Shown here: piece by piece, positions 1-8,258 of the stretch
Numbering within the stretch: the stretch's first letter is position 1
How the letters are laid out: each line of letters opens with the position of its first letter
From: Mucilaginibacter geliditolerans
GTDB lineage: Bacteria; Bacteroidota; Bacteroidia; Sphingobacteriales; Sphingobacteriaceae
Direction of reading: 5' to 3'
Assembly (NCBI RefSeq): GCF_014200495.1
Contig: NZ_JACHBY010000002.1
Coordinates: 620,001 to 684,000, forward strand
DNA: 64,000 bases
Made by a program: the position numbers and the translations under genes
The notes under the pieces: generated by a model
What the model saw: the letters and a program-made list of their open reading frames with translations, nothing else
Databases searched by the model: none
Told to the model about the DNA's origin: nothing

Positions 1-117
1 ATTATCTGGATCTTCTTTTTAACCTTCTACTACAAAAAACGGATCTTCAAAAACGAAGAAGAAAAGCTTAACCTCATTATTGAGAAACTGGAACGCTTGC
101 AAGGGCAGTTTGAATAA
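1..117 (+). CDS. C-terminal fragment of a small membrane protein (5' cut by window edge)
   Basis: An open frame enters from the left edge and stops at TAA 115-117, giving 38 visible residues. The first ~12 residues are hydrophobic (IIWIFFLTFYY), followed by a basic stretch (KKRIFK) and a charged helical tail rich in E, K and L that may form a coiled coil. This is the pattern of a one-helix membrane protein with a short cytoplasmic tail, as in small envelope or regulator-anchoring proteins. The family cannot be identified from the fragment, and coding status is inferred only from the open frame and its composition. Confidence 0.45.
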   Translation: MIWIFFLTFYYKKRIFKNEEEKLNLIIEKLERLQGQFE

Positions 118-145
118 TTCGATTTGAAGATTTGAGAATTTGAAG

Positions 146-655
146 ATGATTATTAAAAAAGTTGCCGCTGCGAATATTGACACTCTGGTTGCCTTTAGCC
201 GAAAAACGTTCTTTGACGCTTTCTTTCATTTAAACAAGCCCGAAGATATGGAAGTTTATGCGTCCGTTGCTTTAAGTTATGATAAGTTACTTTCCGAAGT
301 AAACAACCCTAATTCTGAATTCTATTTTGCACAATTGGATGACGAACTGGTTGGCTACATTAAATTAAACTATGCTTCGGCGCAAACTGAGTTCAAGGAC
401 AAAGATGCAGTAGAGATTGAACGTATTTATGTACTATCCAGTGCCCAGGGTAAACAAATTGGCAAACAGCTTTTGGATTTTACCGAAGACTTAGCCCAAA
501 AAGATAATCTTCAATACATATGGCTCGGCGTTTGGGATAACAACCATAACGCTATCCGTTTTTATGAACGCCATGGTTTCAAGGCATTTAGCACACATGA
601 TTTTTTCCTGGGGAATGATCAGCAAACGGATCTGTTGATGCGCAAAGAATTGTAA
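146..655 (+). CDS. GNAT family N-acetyltransferase
   Basis: This 169-residue protein has the GNAT fold pattern: an N-terminal alpha/beta part, a central strand EIERIYVL leading into the acetyl-CoA pyrophosphate loop QGKQIGKQLL (about residues 101-110), and a C-terminal segment WLGVWDNNHNAIRFYERHGF typical of motif B. It would transfer an acetyl group from acetyl-CoA to an amine; the substrate is unknown. A TTG two codons upstream (140) is in frame, but ATG 146 is the more natural start. It stands alone between the fragment at the left edge and the transposase repeat. Confidence 0.85.
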   Translation: MIIKKVAAANIDTLVAFSRKTFFDAFFHLNKPEDMEVYASVALSYDKLLSEVNNPNSEFYFAQLDDELVGYIKLNYASAQTEFKDKDAVEIERIYVLSSAQGKQIGKQLLDFTEDLAQKDNLQYIWLGVWDNNHNAIRFYERHGFKAFSTHDFFLGNDQQTDLLMRKEL

Positions 656-671
656 GCTGCCGCAAGTTTAG

Positions 672-741
672 CTATTGCTGCCGCGAGTTTAGCGCAGCGT
701 AACTCGTGGTGCAGCATTGTTTAAGCTTCCAGCTTAAACAA
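672..741. repeat. Left hairpin repeat flanking the REP-associated transposase
   Basis: About 65 bp here recur in inverted orientation at 1310-1378, on the other side of the transposase gene. The copy contains an imperfect palindrome built on CCGCGAGTT / AACTCGTGG and a perfect hairpin TTGTTTAAGCT-TCC-AGCTTAAACAA (717-727 / 731-741). Paired hairpins around a Y1 transposase gene are typical of RAYT/REP systems. Confidence 0.8.
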
Positions 742-745
742 CAAA

Positions 746-1291
746 CTACAACAAAACAACATCAATCAATCCCTTACCACCTGCATAATCCCTCGCACTG
801 CTATATAAATAATGCTCCGGCTCATCAACCCACCCGGCAGTAACAGGATTATGATGTACATAATCAAGCTTTTGATCCATCACACCATTACTATATAACT
901 CGATAGGATAATTGCCCTGTTGCCAAAACTGATATTGCTCATTATTTGGATTAAGTTTACCTTCCCGTTCAAAAAACCACAACATCCATTCGCGCCTGCT
1001 TTCCAGTGTATTTTCATTGATGGCTTTAATCAGCGTTTTTGAAGTATGCCTTTTCATATCTCTTAAAATACCCGGCAAGGGTTTATCTTTTGTCCCGATA
1101 ATCATATGTACATGATTACTCATAATAACCCAGGCATATACTTCAAGCCCCTTATTTGCAATGCAGAATTTGATGCTGTCAACAAGAATATCTTTGTATA
1201 ACCTTCTGGTAAATACATCTATCCATCTTATAACTGAAAAGGTTACGAAATGGAGATTTTCTTTATTGCGGAATTTGTAATTACTGCTCAT
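746..1291 (-). CDS. REP-associated tyrosine transposase (RAYT, Y1/IS200-like)
   Basis: A 181-residue single-domain Y1 transposase. The HUH metal-binding pair is the HVH at residues 60-62 (MSNHVHMI), and the catalytic tyrosine is Y144 in YVHHNPV, the standard Y1_Tnp signature. Such enzymes cut and rejoin single-stranded DNA at hairpins. The gene is complete and lies between inverted copies of a hairpin repeat (672-741 and 1310-1378), the arrangement of domesticated RAYTs that recognise REP elements rather than of a mobile IS200, which would also lack such flanks. No accessory tnpB is present. Whether it still mobilises the other palindromes in the window cannot be told from sequence. Confidence 0.9.
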   Translation of the reverse strand: MSSNYKFRNKENLHFVTFSVIRWIDVFTRRLYKDILVDSIKFCIANKGLEVYAWVIMSNHVHMIIGTKDKPLPGILRDMKRHTSKTLIKAINENTLESRREWMLWFFEREGKLNPNNEQYQFWQQGNYPIELYSNGVMDQKLDYVHHNPVTAGWVDEPEHYLYSSARDYAGGKGLIDVVLL

Positions 1292-1309
1292 ATTTTAATG
1301 GTTTTCATT

Positions 1310-1378
1310 TTTAAGCTGGAAGCTTTTGCCATGCTGCACCACGAGTTACGCTGCGCTAAACTCGCGGCAGCAATTAAT
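1310..1378. repeat. Right hairpin repeat flanking the REP-associated transposase
   Basis: Inverted copy of 672-741. Its reverse complement matches the left copy nearly base for base over the core GCCGCGAGTTTAGCGCAGCG and through the AAGCTTCCAGCTT hairpin, with a few changes in between. It lies 4 bp before the stop codon of dinB, which is read toward it, so it could also act at the 3' end of that transcript. Confidence 0.8.
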
Positions 1379-1382
1379 ATTT

Positions 1383-2567
1383 TTAATCTTTCAAAAACGG
1401 GTTAAAATTCCTTGTACCAATTTCCATACCTGCAGCGCGGCAAACAGTTTTATCGCCGAATTTAAAGTTGATCCTGTCCATGGCCTGGTAAAGCCTGATG
1501 CGCTCCTCATTATCTTCAAACAGGTTTATCTGGTAACTGCCGGTTGTAAGCTGACTAAGCCTCACCCCTATCAATCTTATTGACCGGCTTTGGTTCCAGG
1601 CTTTACTGAGCAGATTTTTTATTCCGGGTATCAGGATATGCTCAGCGGCTGTGAGTGGTATTTTTTCCTGTTGGGTATGCGTTTCAAAATTCCCGTAACG
1701 GATCTTTATTGCAAGGCATGAGGCCAGTTTATTTTCGCGGCGAAGCTTACCCGCCAGTTCCTCCGTCATGGAGATGATGACTGTTTCCAGCGTTTTTTTA
1801 TCCGACACATTATCATTAAAGGTATGTTCGGTTGAGATGGATTTTCTATCTGAATGCGGCACGATCTCGCCATAATCAATTCCCCTAGCCTTTTCCCATA
1901 TCCAGGTGCCTGCTTTCCCGAAAACTGTTTCCAAAAAGCGTAATTCAACACGTTGCAGATCGCCAATTTTCTCGAGGCCGTAGCCATAAAGTTTGCTACA
2001 GGTGCTTTCGCCTAAGCCGGGGATAGCTGAAATGGGCAGCGGTGCTAAAAACTCTAGTTCCTTGCCATGTGGCACAAATATTTGTCCGTTAGGCTTGGCT
2101 TTGTTGGTTGCCATTTTGGCCAGGGTTTTGCCTGATGCCATGCCGAATGAAATAGGCAAGCCAGTTTCCTTAATGATCCTCTGCCTAAGTTGCGATGCCA
2201 GCTTATAGGGTTCATAAAAACGTTCTGTACCGCTCAGATCGATATAAAATTCATCAATAGATGATTTTTGGTAAAGCGGGACAGCATCATGAATGATCTG
2301 TGTAACCTGCCGCGATGCTTCTGAATATCTCTCATGACTCCCATGTATTACAATAGCATCGGGGCAAAGCTTTAAGGCTTGTTTAGTGGGCATGGCCGAA
2401 TGAACTCCAAACTTGCGCGTTTCATAACTGCATGATGCCACCACCCCGCGCTCAGCAGAACCACCGATGATCACAGGCTTGCCAATCAACTCCGGGTTAA
2501 ACTTTCGCTCAACCGAAACGAAGAACGAATCAAGGTCGATATGTACGATATACCTTTTGGCAGCCAT
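1383..2567 (-). CDS. dinB: DNA polymerase IV (Y family)
   Basis: A 394-residue error-prone translesion polymerase. The N-terminal motif HIDLDSFF carries the catalytic D11 and the metal ligand region; SIDEFYID holds D105 and E106. Palm and fingers are followed by the helix-hairpin-helix region (IPGLGESTCSKL) and the little-finger domain, ending without an obvious beta-clamp peptide longer than FNPFLKD. The chosen start MAAKRYIVHID matches the family; 16 further upstream codons are open but poorly conserved in type. It is divergent from the 2H phosphoesterase pair across a 72-bp gap that holds an 8-bp inverted repeat, which may control both. Confidence 0.95.
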   Translation of the reverse strand: MAAKRYIVHIDLDSFFVSVERKFNPELIGKPVIIGGSAERGVVASCSYETRKFGVHSAMPTKQALKLCPDAIVIHGSHERYSEASRQVTQIIHDAVPLYQKSSIDEFYIDLSGTERFYEPYKLASQLRQRIIKETGLPISFGMASGKTLAKMATNKAKPNGQIFVPHGKELEFLAPLPISAIPGLGESTCSKLYGYGLEKIGDLQRVELRFLETVFGKAGTWIWEKARGIDYGEIVPHSDRKSISTEHTFNDNVSDKKTLETVIISMTEELAGKLRRENKLASCLAIKIRYGNFETHTQQEKIPLTAAEHILIPGIKNLLSKAWNQSRSIRLIGVRLSQLTTGSYQINLFEDNEERIRLYQAMDRINFKFGDKTVCRAAGMEIGTRNFNPFLKD

Positions 2568-2595
2568 CACACAAAGATGAAAAAAGATTTGATAT

Positions 2596-2616
2596 TTTGC
2601 TAATATTTTTAGCAAA
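2596..2616. promoter_or_regulatory. Inverted repeat in the dinB / 2H divergent promoter region
   Basis: TTTGCTAA (2596-2603) and TTAGCAAA (2609-2616) form a perfect 8-bp inverted repeat with a 5-bp spacer. It lies 29 bp upstream of dinB and 24 bp upstream of the first 2H gene. This is the place and shape of a dimeric repressor site, possibly a damage-response operator, but no regulator is identified and a chance AT-rich palindrome is not excluded. Confidence 0.4.
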
Positions 2617-2639
2617 TTTGAATTATAAAATCATTGTTC

Positions 2640-3242
2640 ATGGCATATTCAGCAGACTATTTATTGCAGCTTTCACCAGGTGAGGAAATTGAAAAACAGA
2701 TAAAATTATACAAACTATCCTGCGCCAAACATGCGGGTAAATTCAGGGGTATGTATTCGCAGGCTCATGTTTCGTTTGCGGTAATTGGCGATAAGTCGGA
2801 CATCCATTTGCAGCCATCGCATCGTTTGGGCATTTACTTTGAGAACATCAGCAGGTCGCTCAAAAACATTGAATCCTATGAACTACGTATTAAAGGCTTT
2901 AACTTTTTTACCCATGGCCCTAAGTTCAGGACTATTTACGCTGCCATAGAGCTCAACGAAGAAACCAGGAAGTGGGTGAATAAGATTGATACTATTTTAA
3001 ACCTGAACAGGAATACCACACCGCATATTACCATCGCCAAAAATGTACCGGTTGAAGCTTTCAATATCTTATGGCCTTTCTTTCAAAAAATGAACTACCA
3101 GGACTCTTTTATAGCGAAAGAATTGACTATTCTGCAAAAAGACACGGGTAATTCCTATAGTATCTACCGGCCGTTTATAGAGATCCCATTTAATAACAGG
3201 CAAGCTGAAACGGGCGATAACAATTTATTAAAAACAGCATGA
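2640..3242 (+). CDS. 2H phosphoesterase / 2'-5' RNA ligase-like protein, copy 1
   Basis: This 200-residue protein has the two short histidine motifs of the 2H superfamily: AHVSF around H43 and PHITIAK around H129, separated by about 85 residues as is usual. Family members hydrolyse cyclic phosphodiesters or 2'-5' linkages in RNA-like substrates. In the first motif the usual threonine is serine (HVS). The ATG at 2640 is preferred over the in-frame TTG at 2634. Its stop overlaps the start of a related gene by 4 bp, so the two are probably translationally coupled and may act as a pair. Confidence 0.8.
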   Translation: MAYSADYLLQLSPGEEIEKQIKLYKLSCAKHAGKFRGMYSQAHVSFAVIGDKSDIHLQPSHRLGIYFENISRSLKNIESYELRIKGFNFFTHGPKFRTIYAAIELNEETRKWVNKIDTILNLNRNTTPHITIAKNVPVEAFNILWPFFQKMNYQDSFIAKELTILQKDTGNSYSIYRPFIEIPFNNRQAETGDNNLLKTA

Positions 3243-3859
3243 CTGGCTATAAAGACTATATGATCATACTATCGCCGCCTGCTCATATTAACGAGCATGT
3301 AAAAAAGTTCAGGCAAAGTACTGCAAGGCTTATCGGCGATTTTGAGGGCATGCATGGCAAGGCGCATATCACCATAAAACAATTACCCCGGCAAAAACCA
3401 GTATGGACCGAGCCATTATTTGCTCAGATGGAAAAAGAACTATCGCTGATAGAACCCATCACCCTACAAATTAATGGCTTCGCAACATTCTTGCCAACGG
3501 ATTTTACCACTATATATGCCGCTATCAGGTCGACGCCTGGCATGGAGGATTGGTTTAAACGACTAAGAAAATGCCTGAGCGAAAAGAAAGCCGTGCCGCA
3601 TATTACCATTGCCCGGCAAATACCCAATGAACTGGCGAAAAAGCTATGGCCCAAGTTTAAGGACCGCCCCTGGAATATTGAGTTTGAGATTAACCGCCTC
3701 ACCATACTCCAAAGAGAAACCTATGGCTATGATAAAGTATGGAAGCATTATAGGGATATCACTTTTAGAGGTGATGCGCGGTTGAATGTGTTAATGGATA
3801 AAAAGAAAGTTGTTCGTGAGGTTAGGGATGTGGATAAGAACCAGATTAGTTTGTTTTGA
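3239..3859 (+). CDS. 2H phosphoesterase / 2'-5' RNA ligase-like protein, copy 2
   Basis: A 206-residue paralogue of the preceding protein, starting inside its stop codon (ATGA overlap). The motifs are AHITIKQ at H43 and PHITIARQ at H121, both with the full HxT pattern, so this copy has the more canonical active site. The two proteins share spacing and several intervening blocks (FRQSTAR.IGDFEGMHGKAH versus YKLSCAK.AGKFRGMYSQAH). Likely substrates are cyclic phosphates or 2'-5' linked nucleotides; the exact role is unknown. The C-terminal ~30 residues are basic and differ from copy 1. Divergence from dinB raises a possible link to nucleic-acid damage. Confidence 0.8.
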   Translation: MTGYKDYMIILSPPAHINEHVKKFRQSTARLIGDFEGMHGKAHITIKQLPRQKPVWTEPLFAQMEKELSLIEPITLQINGFATFLPTDFTTIYAAIRSTPGMEDWFKRLRKCLSEKKAVPHITIARQIPNELAKKLWPKFKDRPWNIEFEINRLTILQRETYGYDKVWKHYRDITFRGDARLNVLMDKKKVVREVRDVDKNQISLF

Positions 3860-3895
3860 TCGTATTCCTGTACCTCGCAATGTAGGGCGAATGGG

Positions 3896-4491
3896 CATAT
3901 CGTTTACATATCACTCGAAGCCGCTCATTGCCGCGGAGGCTACTACTTTTGTCTTGATACAAAAGGTAGCAAAAACCGACCGTAGGGAGCTCATGAATAC
4001 CAATGAAAAACAAATAATAGATGAATAAATCAAGTCAGTAGGCTTCTCTGCCGCACAGTCCACTGCCCTGCAAATCAGGCAAAACCTGGGCTACTATATT
4101 TTTACCCTGCTGTCGCTACGCTCGTTCCCAATGCTTCTGTAAAAATCTGCTATGCCCTGCCACGCACAGGGCCACCATCGTTTTGCCTGATTTCGCCCGA
4201 AGCTGTTCTACTGACGGGGAAAAGAAAAACCAGTTTTTCCATCATGTTATTGAGCGATAGCGCGGCAACCTCGTCTCATGCATATTAAACGCGATGAGGT
4301 TGCTTCGTCGTTCCTTACAGCAATGACATTTTAAGATTAAAGCGGGCAAAGGCCCGACAAAAAGCGCGGGCCTGGGTGTTTTGCCTGTGGGCGGAAGGAT
4401 CTTTTTGTCTTGACTTTTTGGTTCTTTTGTGTCAAGACAAAAGAACTAGCCTCCGCGGCAATGAGCGGCTTCACATGATAGGTAAACACGA
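3896..4491. repeat. Gene-free stretch with a long inverted-repeat element
   Basis: Between the 2H pair and the SRP RNA about 780 bp hold no credible gene. An ~80-bp sequence at 3896-3979, with core AGCCGCTCATTGCCGCGGAG and a TTTTGT..ACAAAA hairpin, recurs inverted at 4411-4491, where the hairpin TTCTTTTGT-GTCAAG-ACAAAAGAA is perfect. The interior is GC-richer than the surroundings. The ends are like those of a non-autonomous (MITE-like) element. Open frames here are short and follow the repeats. Confidence 0.6.
4244..4325. repeat. Palindromic repeat, degenerate relative of the CGTCATTGCGAGG family
   Basis: The arms GCAACCTC and GAGGTTGC face each other, and the right end reads as in the better copies at 33028 and 36777 (gcttcgtcgttcc..caatgac). 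A further half-copy, GGGGATTGCTTCGCTCCTCG, lies at 4515-4534. Confidence 0.45.
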
Positions 4492-4641
4492 GTACAAGCA
4501 GTCTTGCACAGTCGGGGATTGCTTCGCTCCTCGCAATAACGTGTGCAGAGATTGATACTTTATACCAAATGATAATCAACCCCTTACTCATTTTTTAACA
4601 ATTTATTAACCGCTAACCAACAGTTTTCCTATATTTGCGCC

Positions 4642-4741
4642 GGGGTAAGTCTTTTACGGCCAGCTCCTCTTGAACTCCCCCAGGGTGGGAACGCAGCAAG
4701 GGTAGAGAGTTGTAGCGGCGCGATAAAAGTAGCTTACCCTT
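4642..4741 (+). ncRNA. ffs: Signal recognition particle RNA (small bacterial 4.5S type)
   Basis: The conserved SRP domain IV is plain: CCCCCAGGGTGGGAACGCAG followed by CAAGGGTAGAG, with the GGAA tetraloop-type apex and the asymmetric loop bases that bind Ffh. The ends pair as GGGTAAG (4643-4649) with CTTACCC (4733-4739), giving a ~100-nt hairpin RNA. A TATATTTG box at 4630-4637 fits the Bacteroidetes -7 element and would start transcription at about 4643; no good -33 TTTG is seen. A T-rich run follows at once. This RNA with Ffh targets nascent membrane and secreted proteins. Confidence 0.95.
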
Positions 4742-4784
4742 TTTATTTTAACCCTATTTGCTCATACAGAGCAATCAAAATATC

Positions 4785-4827
4785 AAAAAAGCTATTTGTC
4801 ATCAAGGCAGGTAGCTTTTTTGTTTTT
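4785..4827 (+). terminator. Rho-independent terminator after the SRP RNA
   Basis: AAAAAAGCTA (4785-4794) pairs with TAGCTTTTTT (4812-4821), followed by GTTTTT. It is the only strong hairpin with a U-tract between the SRP RNA and the M3 peptidase gene. Confidence 0.7.
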
Positions 4828-4925
4828 ACACCGATTTTCATCCTTCATTATTCTACTATGCTTATCGGCTTTATTAGCAAAGTGTATTATATTCGCCATA
4901 CTATTTCAAGTAACTGACCATCAAA

Positions 4926-6983
4926 ATGAAGATCACTAAAAAACTGGGTATATTACTGAGCATCATACCCTTTGCTGCCTCGGCGCAAACCTCCATGCTA
5001 ACCAATCCGCTGCTGGTTCACTCCAATGCCCCTATCGAATTTAATAAAGTAAACGCGCAGGTTATTAAGGATGCCGTATCAACCGTAATTAAGGTTACTG
5101 ATGCACGGGTTAAAACGCTTGTGGCTATACCCGCAGCAAAAAAAACTGTTGCCAATACTTTAATGGGCTTTGATGGATTGAGCTATGACCTTAGCGACCT
5201 GGGTGCTAAACTAAGTGTTATCGCTTCAACCTATGCGGATGATGCTACCCGTAATGCCGCTAATGATCAGAGCCAGGTACTGGGCTCATATGGCAGCGAC
5301 CTGTATTTAAATGAGGGATTATATAAAGCGCTTAAAGCATTTTCGCTATCAGCAACTGCAAAAACTTTATCGCCTACACAACATAAATTTTTAAAGGAAA
5401 CCATTATCGCTTTTGAAATCAATGGCATGAAGCTGGATCAAAAAGGCCGCGATAATTTGAAGGTGATCAACGATAAACTGATCAGCTTTGGTAACCAGTT
5501 TGACAGGCACATAGCCGAATCAAAAGACAGTATTGAGTTTTCATTAACTGATCTGCAAGGTATACCAGAGGCATATATTACGCCATGGAAACGCGCTAAT
5601 GGCCACTACATGGTAAGGGTAAACGGACCAAACTATATCAACATTTTAAAATTTGGCGATATTGAGGCTACCCGTAAGGCTATGTACCTAAAATACCAGA
5701 ACCGTGCATATCCTGCAAATATGGCTACTATGGATAGCTTGTTCTCTTATCGCCAAAAACTAGCCGACCAGCTTGGTTATAAAACTTATGCTGAATATGC
5801 ATTGGTTACCAAAATGGCAGGAAAACCGGTTACCGTATGGTCTTTTTTGGATGACCTGAAAGATAAGCTAACTCCGCATGTAGGCCCGGAGCTGGATCAG
5901 CTGAAAGAGTTGAAAAAAGAACAGCAGCCAAACGATCCTGCTGTAATATATGCCTGGGATATCGGCTATTACAGCAACAAACTACTTGATACAAAATACA
6001 AGCTGAATACCGAACTGGTAAGGCAATATTTTGAGATGAATAACACCATACAGGGTATGTTTACTGTATACCAAAAGCTGTTTAACATCCAGATTCACGA
6101 AATAAAAGGCTTACCGGTATGGGATCCCAAGATTAAATCATACGAACTGGATATGGACGGCAAAAAGATGGGGACTTTTTTCCTTGATCTTTATCCCCGC
6201 CCTAACAAATACACACATTTTGAAACTGCACCAATCTCAACCTATCACATAGCAAATGGTAAAGAAGTACTGCCTGTTGGTACGCTGATCTGTAATTTCC
6301 CTGAAGGCACAACAACAGAGCCATCATTGCTTGACCATAGCGATGTGATCACCATGTTCCATGAGTTTGGGCATTTGATCCATTTCCTGCTATGCCATCC
6401 TGTTATAAACAGTCAGCTGGCATTTAGTGTAAAAGGAGATTTTGTTGAAGCCCCATCACAGTTCCTTGAGAATTTTTGTTGGAATTATGATGTCTTAAAA
6501 CTGTTCGCCAAAAATTACAAAACTGGTGAGGTATTACCGAAATCACTTTTTGATAAAATGAAAGCCGCGCAAAATGCGGGCGTAAGTATCCAATACATCA
6601 GACAGGTATCATTAGCCATGATCGATTTTACATTTGAGGATCGTTTCAATGCTATTAAAGCCGGAGGTATTGACCAGGTTGAAAAAGACCTTTGGACCAT
6701 GAACCAAACGCCATATCCTGAAGGCAGTCATTTCATTTGCAGCTTTGGCCACCTTAATGGTTATGGTGCAAACTATTATGGTTATTTATGGTCGAAAGTA
6801 TACGCCCAGGATATTTTCTCCGTTTTTGAACAGCATGGCGTGTTAGATCAGGCTACCGGTGTAAGGTATCGTAAAGAGATATTACAGGAAGGCGCCCAGG
6901 AAGATGAAATGGCTATGTTAAGGCACTTTTTAGGCAGAGAGCCTAATTCAAAAGCGTTTTTGAAATCATTGGGGATAAAATAA
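4926..6983 (+). CDS. Secreted M3 family peptidase (peptidyl-dipeptidase Dcp / oligopeptidase A type)
   Basis: A 685-residue zinc peptidase with a signal peptide (MKITKKLGILLSIIPFAASA, cut before QT), so it acts in the periplasm. The catalytic motif is HEFGH at residues 479-483, with the third zinc ligand Glu about 25 residues on (FVEAPSQFLENF). The late motif GHLNGYGANYYGYLWS is typical of the Dcp/OpdA branch and helps bind substrate. Family members trim short peptides. The length fits the family. It has its own promoter region after the SRP terminator and is followed by a palindromic repeat. Confidence 0.93.
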   Translation: MKITKKLGILLSIIPFAASAQTSMLTNPLLVHSNAPIEFNKVNAQVIKDAVSTVIKVTDARVKTLVAIPAAKKTVANTLMGFDGLSYDLSDLGAKLSVIASTYADDATRNAANDQSQVLGSYGSDLYLNEGLYKALKAFSLSATAKTLSPTQHKFLKETIIAFEINGMKLDQKGRDNLKVINDKLISFGNQFDRHIAESKDSIEFSLTDLQGIPEAYITPWKRANGHYMVRVNGPNYINILKFGDIEATRKAMYLKYQNRAYPANMATMDSLFSYRQKLADQLGYKTYAEYALVTKMAGKPVTVWSFLDDLKDKLTPHVGPELDQLKELKKEQQPNDPAVIYAWDIGYYSNKLLDTKYKLNTELVRQYFEMNNTIQGMFTVYQKLFNIQIHEIKGLPVWDPKIKSYELDMDGKKMGTFFLDLYPRPNKYTHFETAPISTYHIANGKEVLPVGTLICNFPEGTTTEPSLLDHSDVITMFHEFGHLIHFLLCHPVINSQLAFSVKGDFVEAPSQFLENFCWNYDVLKLFAKNYKTGEVLPKSLFDKMKAAQNAGVSIQYIRQVSLAMIDFTFEDRFNAIKAGGIDQVEKDLWTMNQTPYPEGSHFICSFGHLNGYGANYYGYLWSKVYAQDIFSVFEQHGVLDQATGVRYRKEILQEGAQEDEMAMLRHFLGREPNSKAFLKSLGIK

Positions 6984-7000
6984 ATAACAACTAATTCAAT

Positions 7001-7092
7001 GTCATCCCGAACTTGTTTCGGGATCTCACACGCTTAGTCACCCGCATGCTGTAAACCCGGCATGTGGGGTGCTGAAACAAGTTCAGCATGAC
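7001..7092. repeat. Palindromic repeat (GTCATCCCGAACTTGTTTCGG family)
   Basis: Two hairpins, CCCGAACTTGTTTCGGG and GCTGAAACAAGTTCAGC, face each other between GTCAT and ATGAC ends. The same element occurs in opposite orientation at 12018-12093. The right half would be translated if the reductase gene were started at the upstream in-frame ATG, which argues against that start. Confidence 0.8.
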
Positions 7093-7125
7093 ATGAAGTT
7101 AATATATAATAAAAATATCTATCTA

Positions 7126-8085
7126 ATGCTCGATATACTCATAATAGGCGGTGGCCCGATAGGGATAGCATGCGGACTGGCCGCAAAAAAAGCCGGTTTA
7201 AGCTACCTGATAGTTGAAAAAGGCTGCCTGGCAAATTCATTATACAATTACCCATCCACCATGACCTTCTTTTCCACTTCGGAAAAACTGGAGATCGGGG
7301 GTATTCCTTTTGTTACCATCAGTAACAAGCCGGTACGTGCCGAAGCGTTGGAATATTATCGCAGGGTGGCTACCTCCAACCATATGCCCATCAAATTATT
7401 TGAAGAGGTAACTGGTATTACTAAAGAAGATAATGGTTATACCATTAAAACAATCAAAGCTACTTATCAGGCTAAAAATGTGATCGTCTCTACCGGGTTT
7501 TATGATATTCCTGTAAACCTGGGTATCCCGGGTGAAGACCTCCCTAAAGTGAAGCATTACTATAAAGACCCAAATTACTATGCTATGCAAAAGGTGGTGG
7601 TAGTAGGCTCAAGCAATTCAGCAATTGATGTAGCTTTGGAAACCTACCGCAAGGGTGCTGAAGTCACCTTGGTAATCCGCGGCAATGAGGTGAGCAGCCG
7701 GGTTAAATATTGGGTAAGGCCTGATATTATCAACCGGATAAAAGAAGGCAGTATAATGGCTTATTTCAACTCTAGCCTGCAAGCCATACGCGAGCATGAT
7801 GTAGATATTGAAACACCGGATGGCCTTATTACCATCCCCAATGATTTCGTGATGGCGATGACCGGCTATAAACCCAATTTCTCCTTTCTAAAAAAAATGG
7901 GCATTATACTATCAGAAGATAAATTCACTCCTCAATATAATCCTGAAACCATGGAAAGCAATGTACCTGGCATATACCTGGCAGGGGTAGTTGTTGGCGG
8001 TATGGATACGCATTTGTGGTTTATTGAAAATTCGCGGATACATGCTGATATGATAGTTGATGATATTGTGGCGAAGAGAAGTTGA
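7126..8085 (+). CDS. ypdA: YpdA-type FAD/NAD(P)-dependent oxidoreductase (putative bacillithiol disulfide reductase)
   Basis: This 319-residue flavoprotein has an N-terminal FAD dinucleotide motif GGGPIGIACGLAAKKAG and a central NAD(P) motif VVVGSSNSAIDVAL, in the thioredoxin-reductase-like fold but without a CxxC redox pair, as in YpdA. In Firmicutes YpdA reduces bacillithiol disulfide with NADPH; many Bacteroidetes also make bacillithiol, so the same role is likely here. The frame is open 19 codons further upstream, but those codons lie in a palindromic repeat, so ATG 7126 (MLDILIIGGGP) is chosen. The late GVYLAG-like block (PGIYLAGVVVGG) binds FAD. Confidence 0.85.
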   Translation: MLDILIIGGGPIGIACGLAAKKAGLSYLIVEKGCLANSLYNYPSTMTFFSTSEKLEIGGIPFVTISNKPVRAEALEYYRRVATSNHMPIKLFEEVTGITKEDNGYTIKTIKATYQAKNVIVSTGFYDIPVNLGIPGEDLPKVKHYYKDPNYYAMQKVVVVGSSNSAIDVALETYRKGAEVTLVIRGNEVSSRVKYWVRPDIINRIKEGSIMAYFNSSLQAIREHDVDIETPDGLITIPNDFVMAMTGYKPNFSFLKKMGIILSEDKFTPQYNPETMESNVPGIYLAGVVVGGMDTHLWFIENSRIHADMIVDDIVAKRS

Positions 8086-8101
8086 TTATTGAATCATTTT
8101 T

Positions 8102-8203
8102 AGCGTAAGTCTTGTGATTGGGGCTAAGCATAGGCTGACTTGTGCTACGTAATAGGAAGGCACAAGTCAGCCATTTCACTATTTAACGCACAAGACTTGC
8201 GCT
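8102..8203. repeat. Nested palindrome (AGCG-AAGTCTTGTG family), copy 1
   Basis: The outer arms AAGTCTTGTG / CACAAGACTT and the inner arms GGCTGACTTGTGC (8133-8145) / GCACAAGTCAGCC (8160-8172) form a four-armed nested inverted repeat. A second copy lies at 14268-14365, so the two bracket the GNAT-argG-cupin-argC-argD-argF' block. Confidence 0.8.
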
Positions 8204-8258
8204 AAACATTGGCATTATTTCCAAAATGTAACTTCATCGTAACTAAATCATATTTTTC

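Noticed and set aside
3810..4591. Small frames in the 3.8-4.6 kb gap on both strands
   Set aside because: They follow inverted repeats, have no motifs and mirror each other across the element.
7069..7125. N-terminal extension MLKQVQHDMK of the YpdA-like protein
   Set aside because: Encoded by the palindromic repeat; the family starts at MLDILIIGGG.
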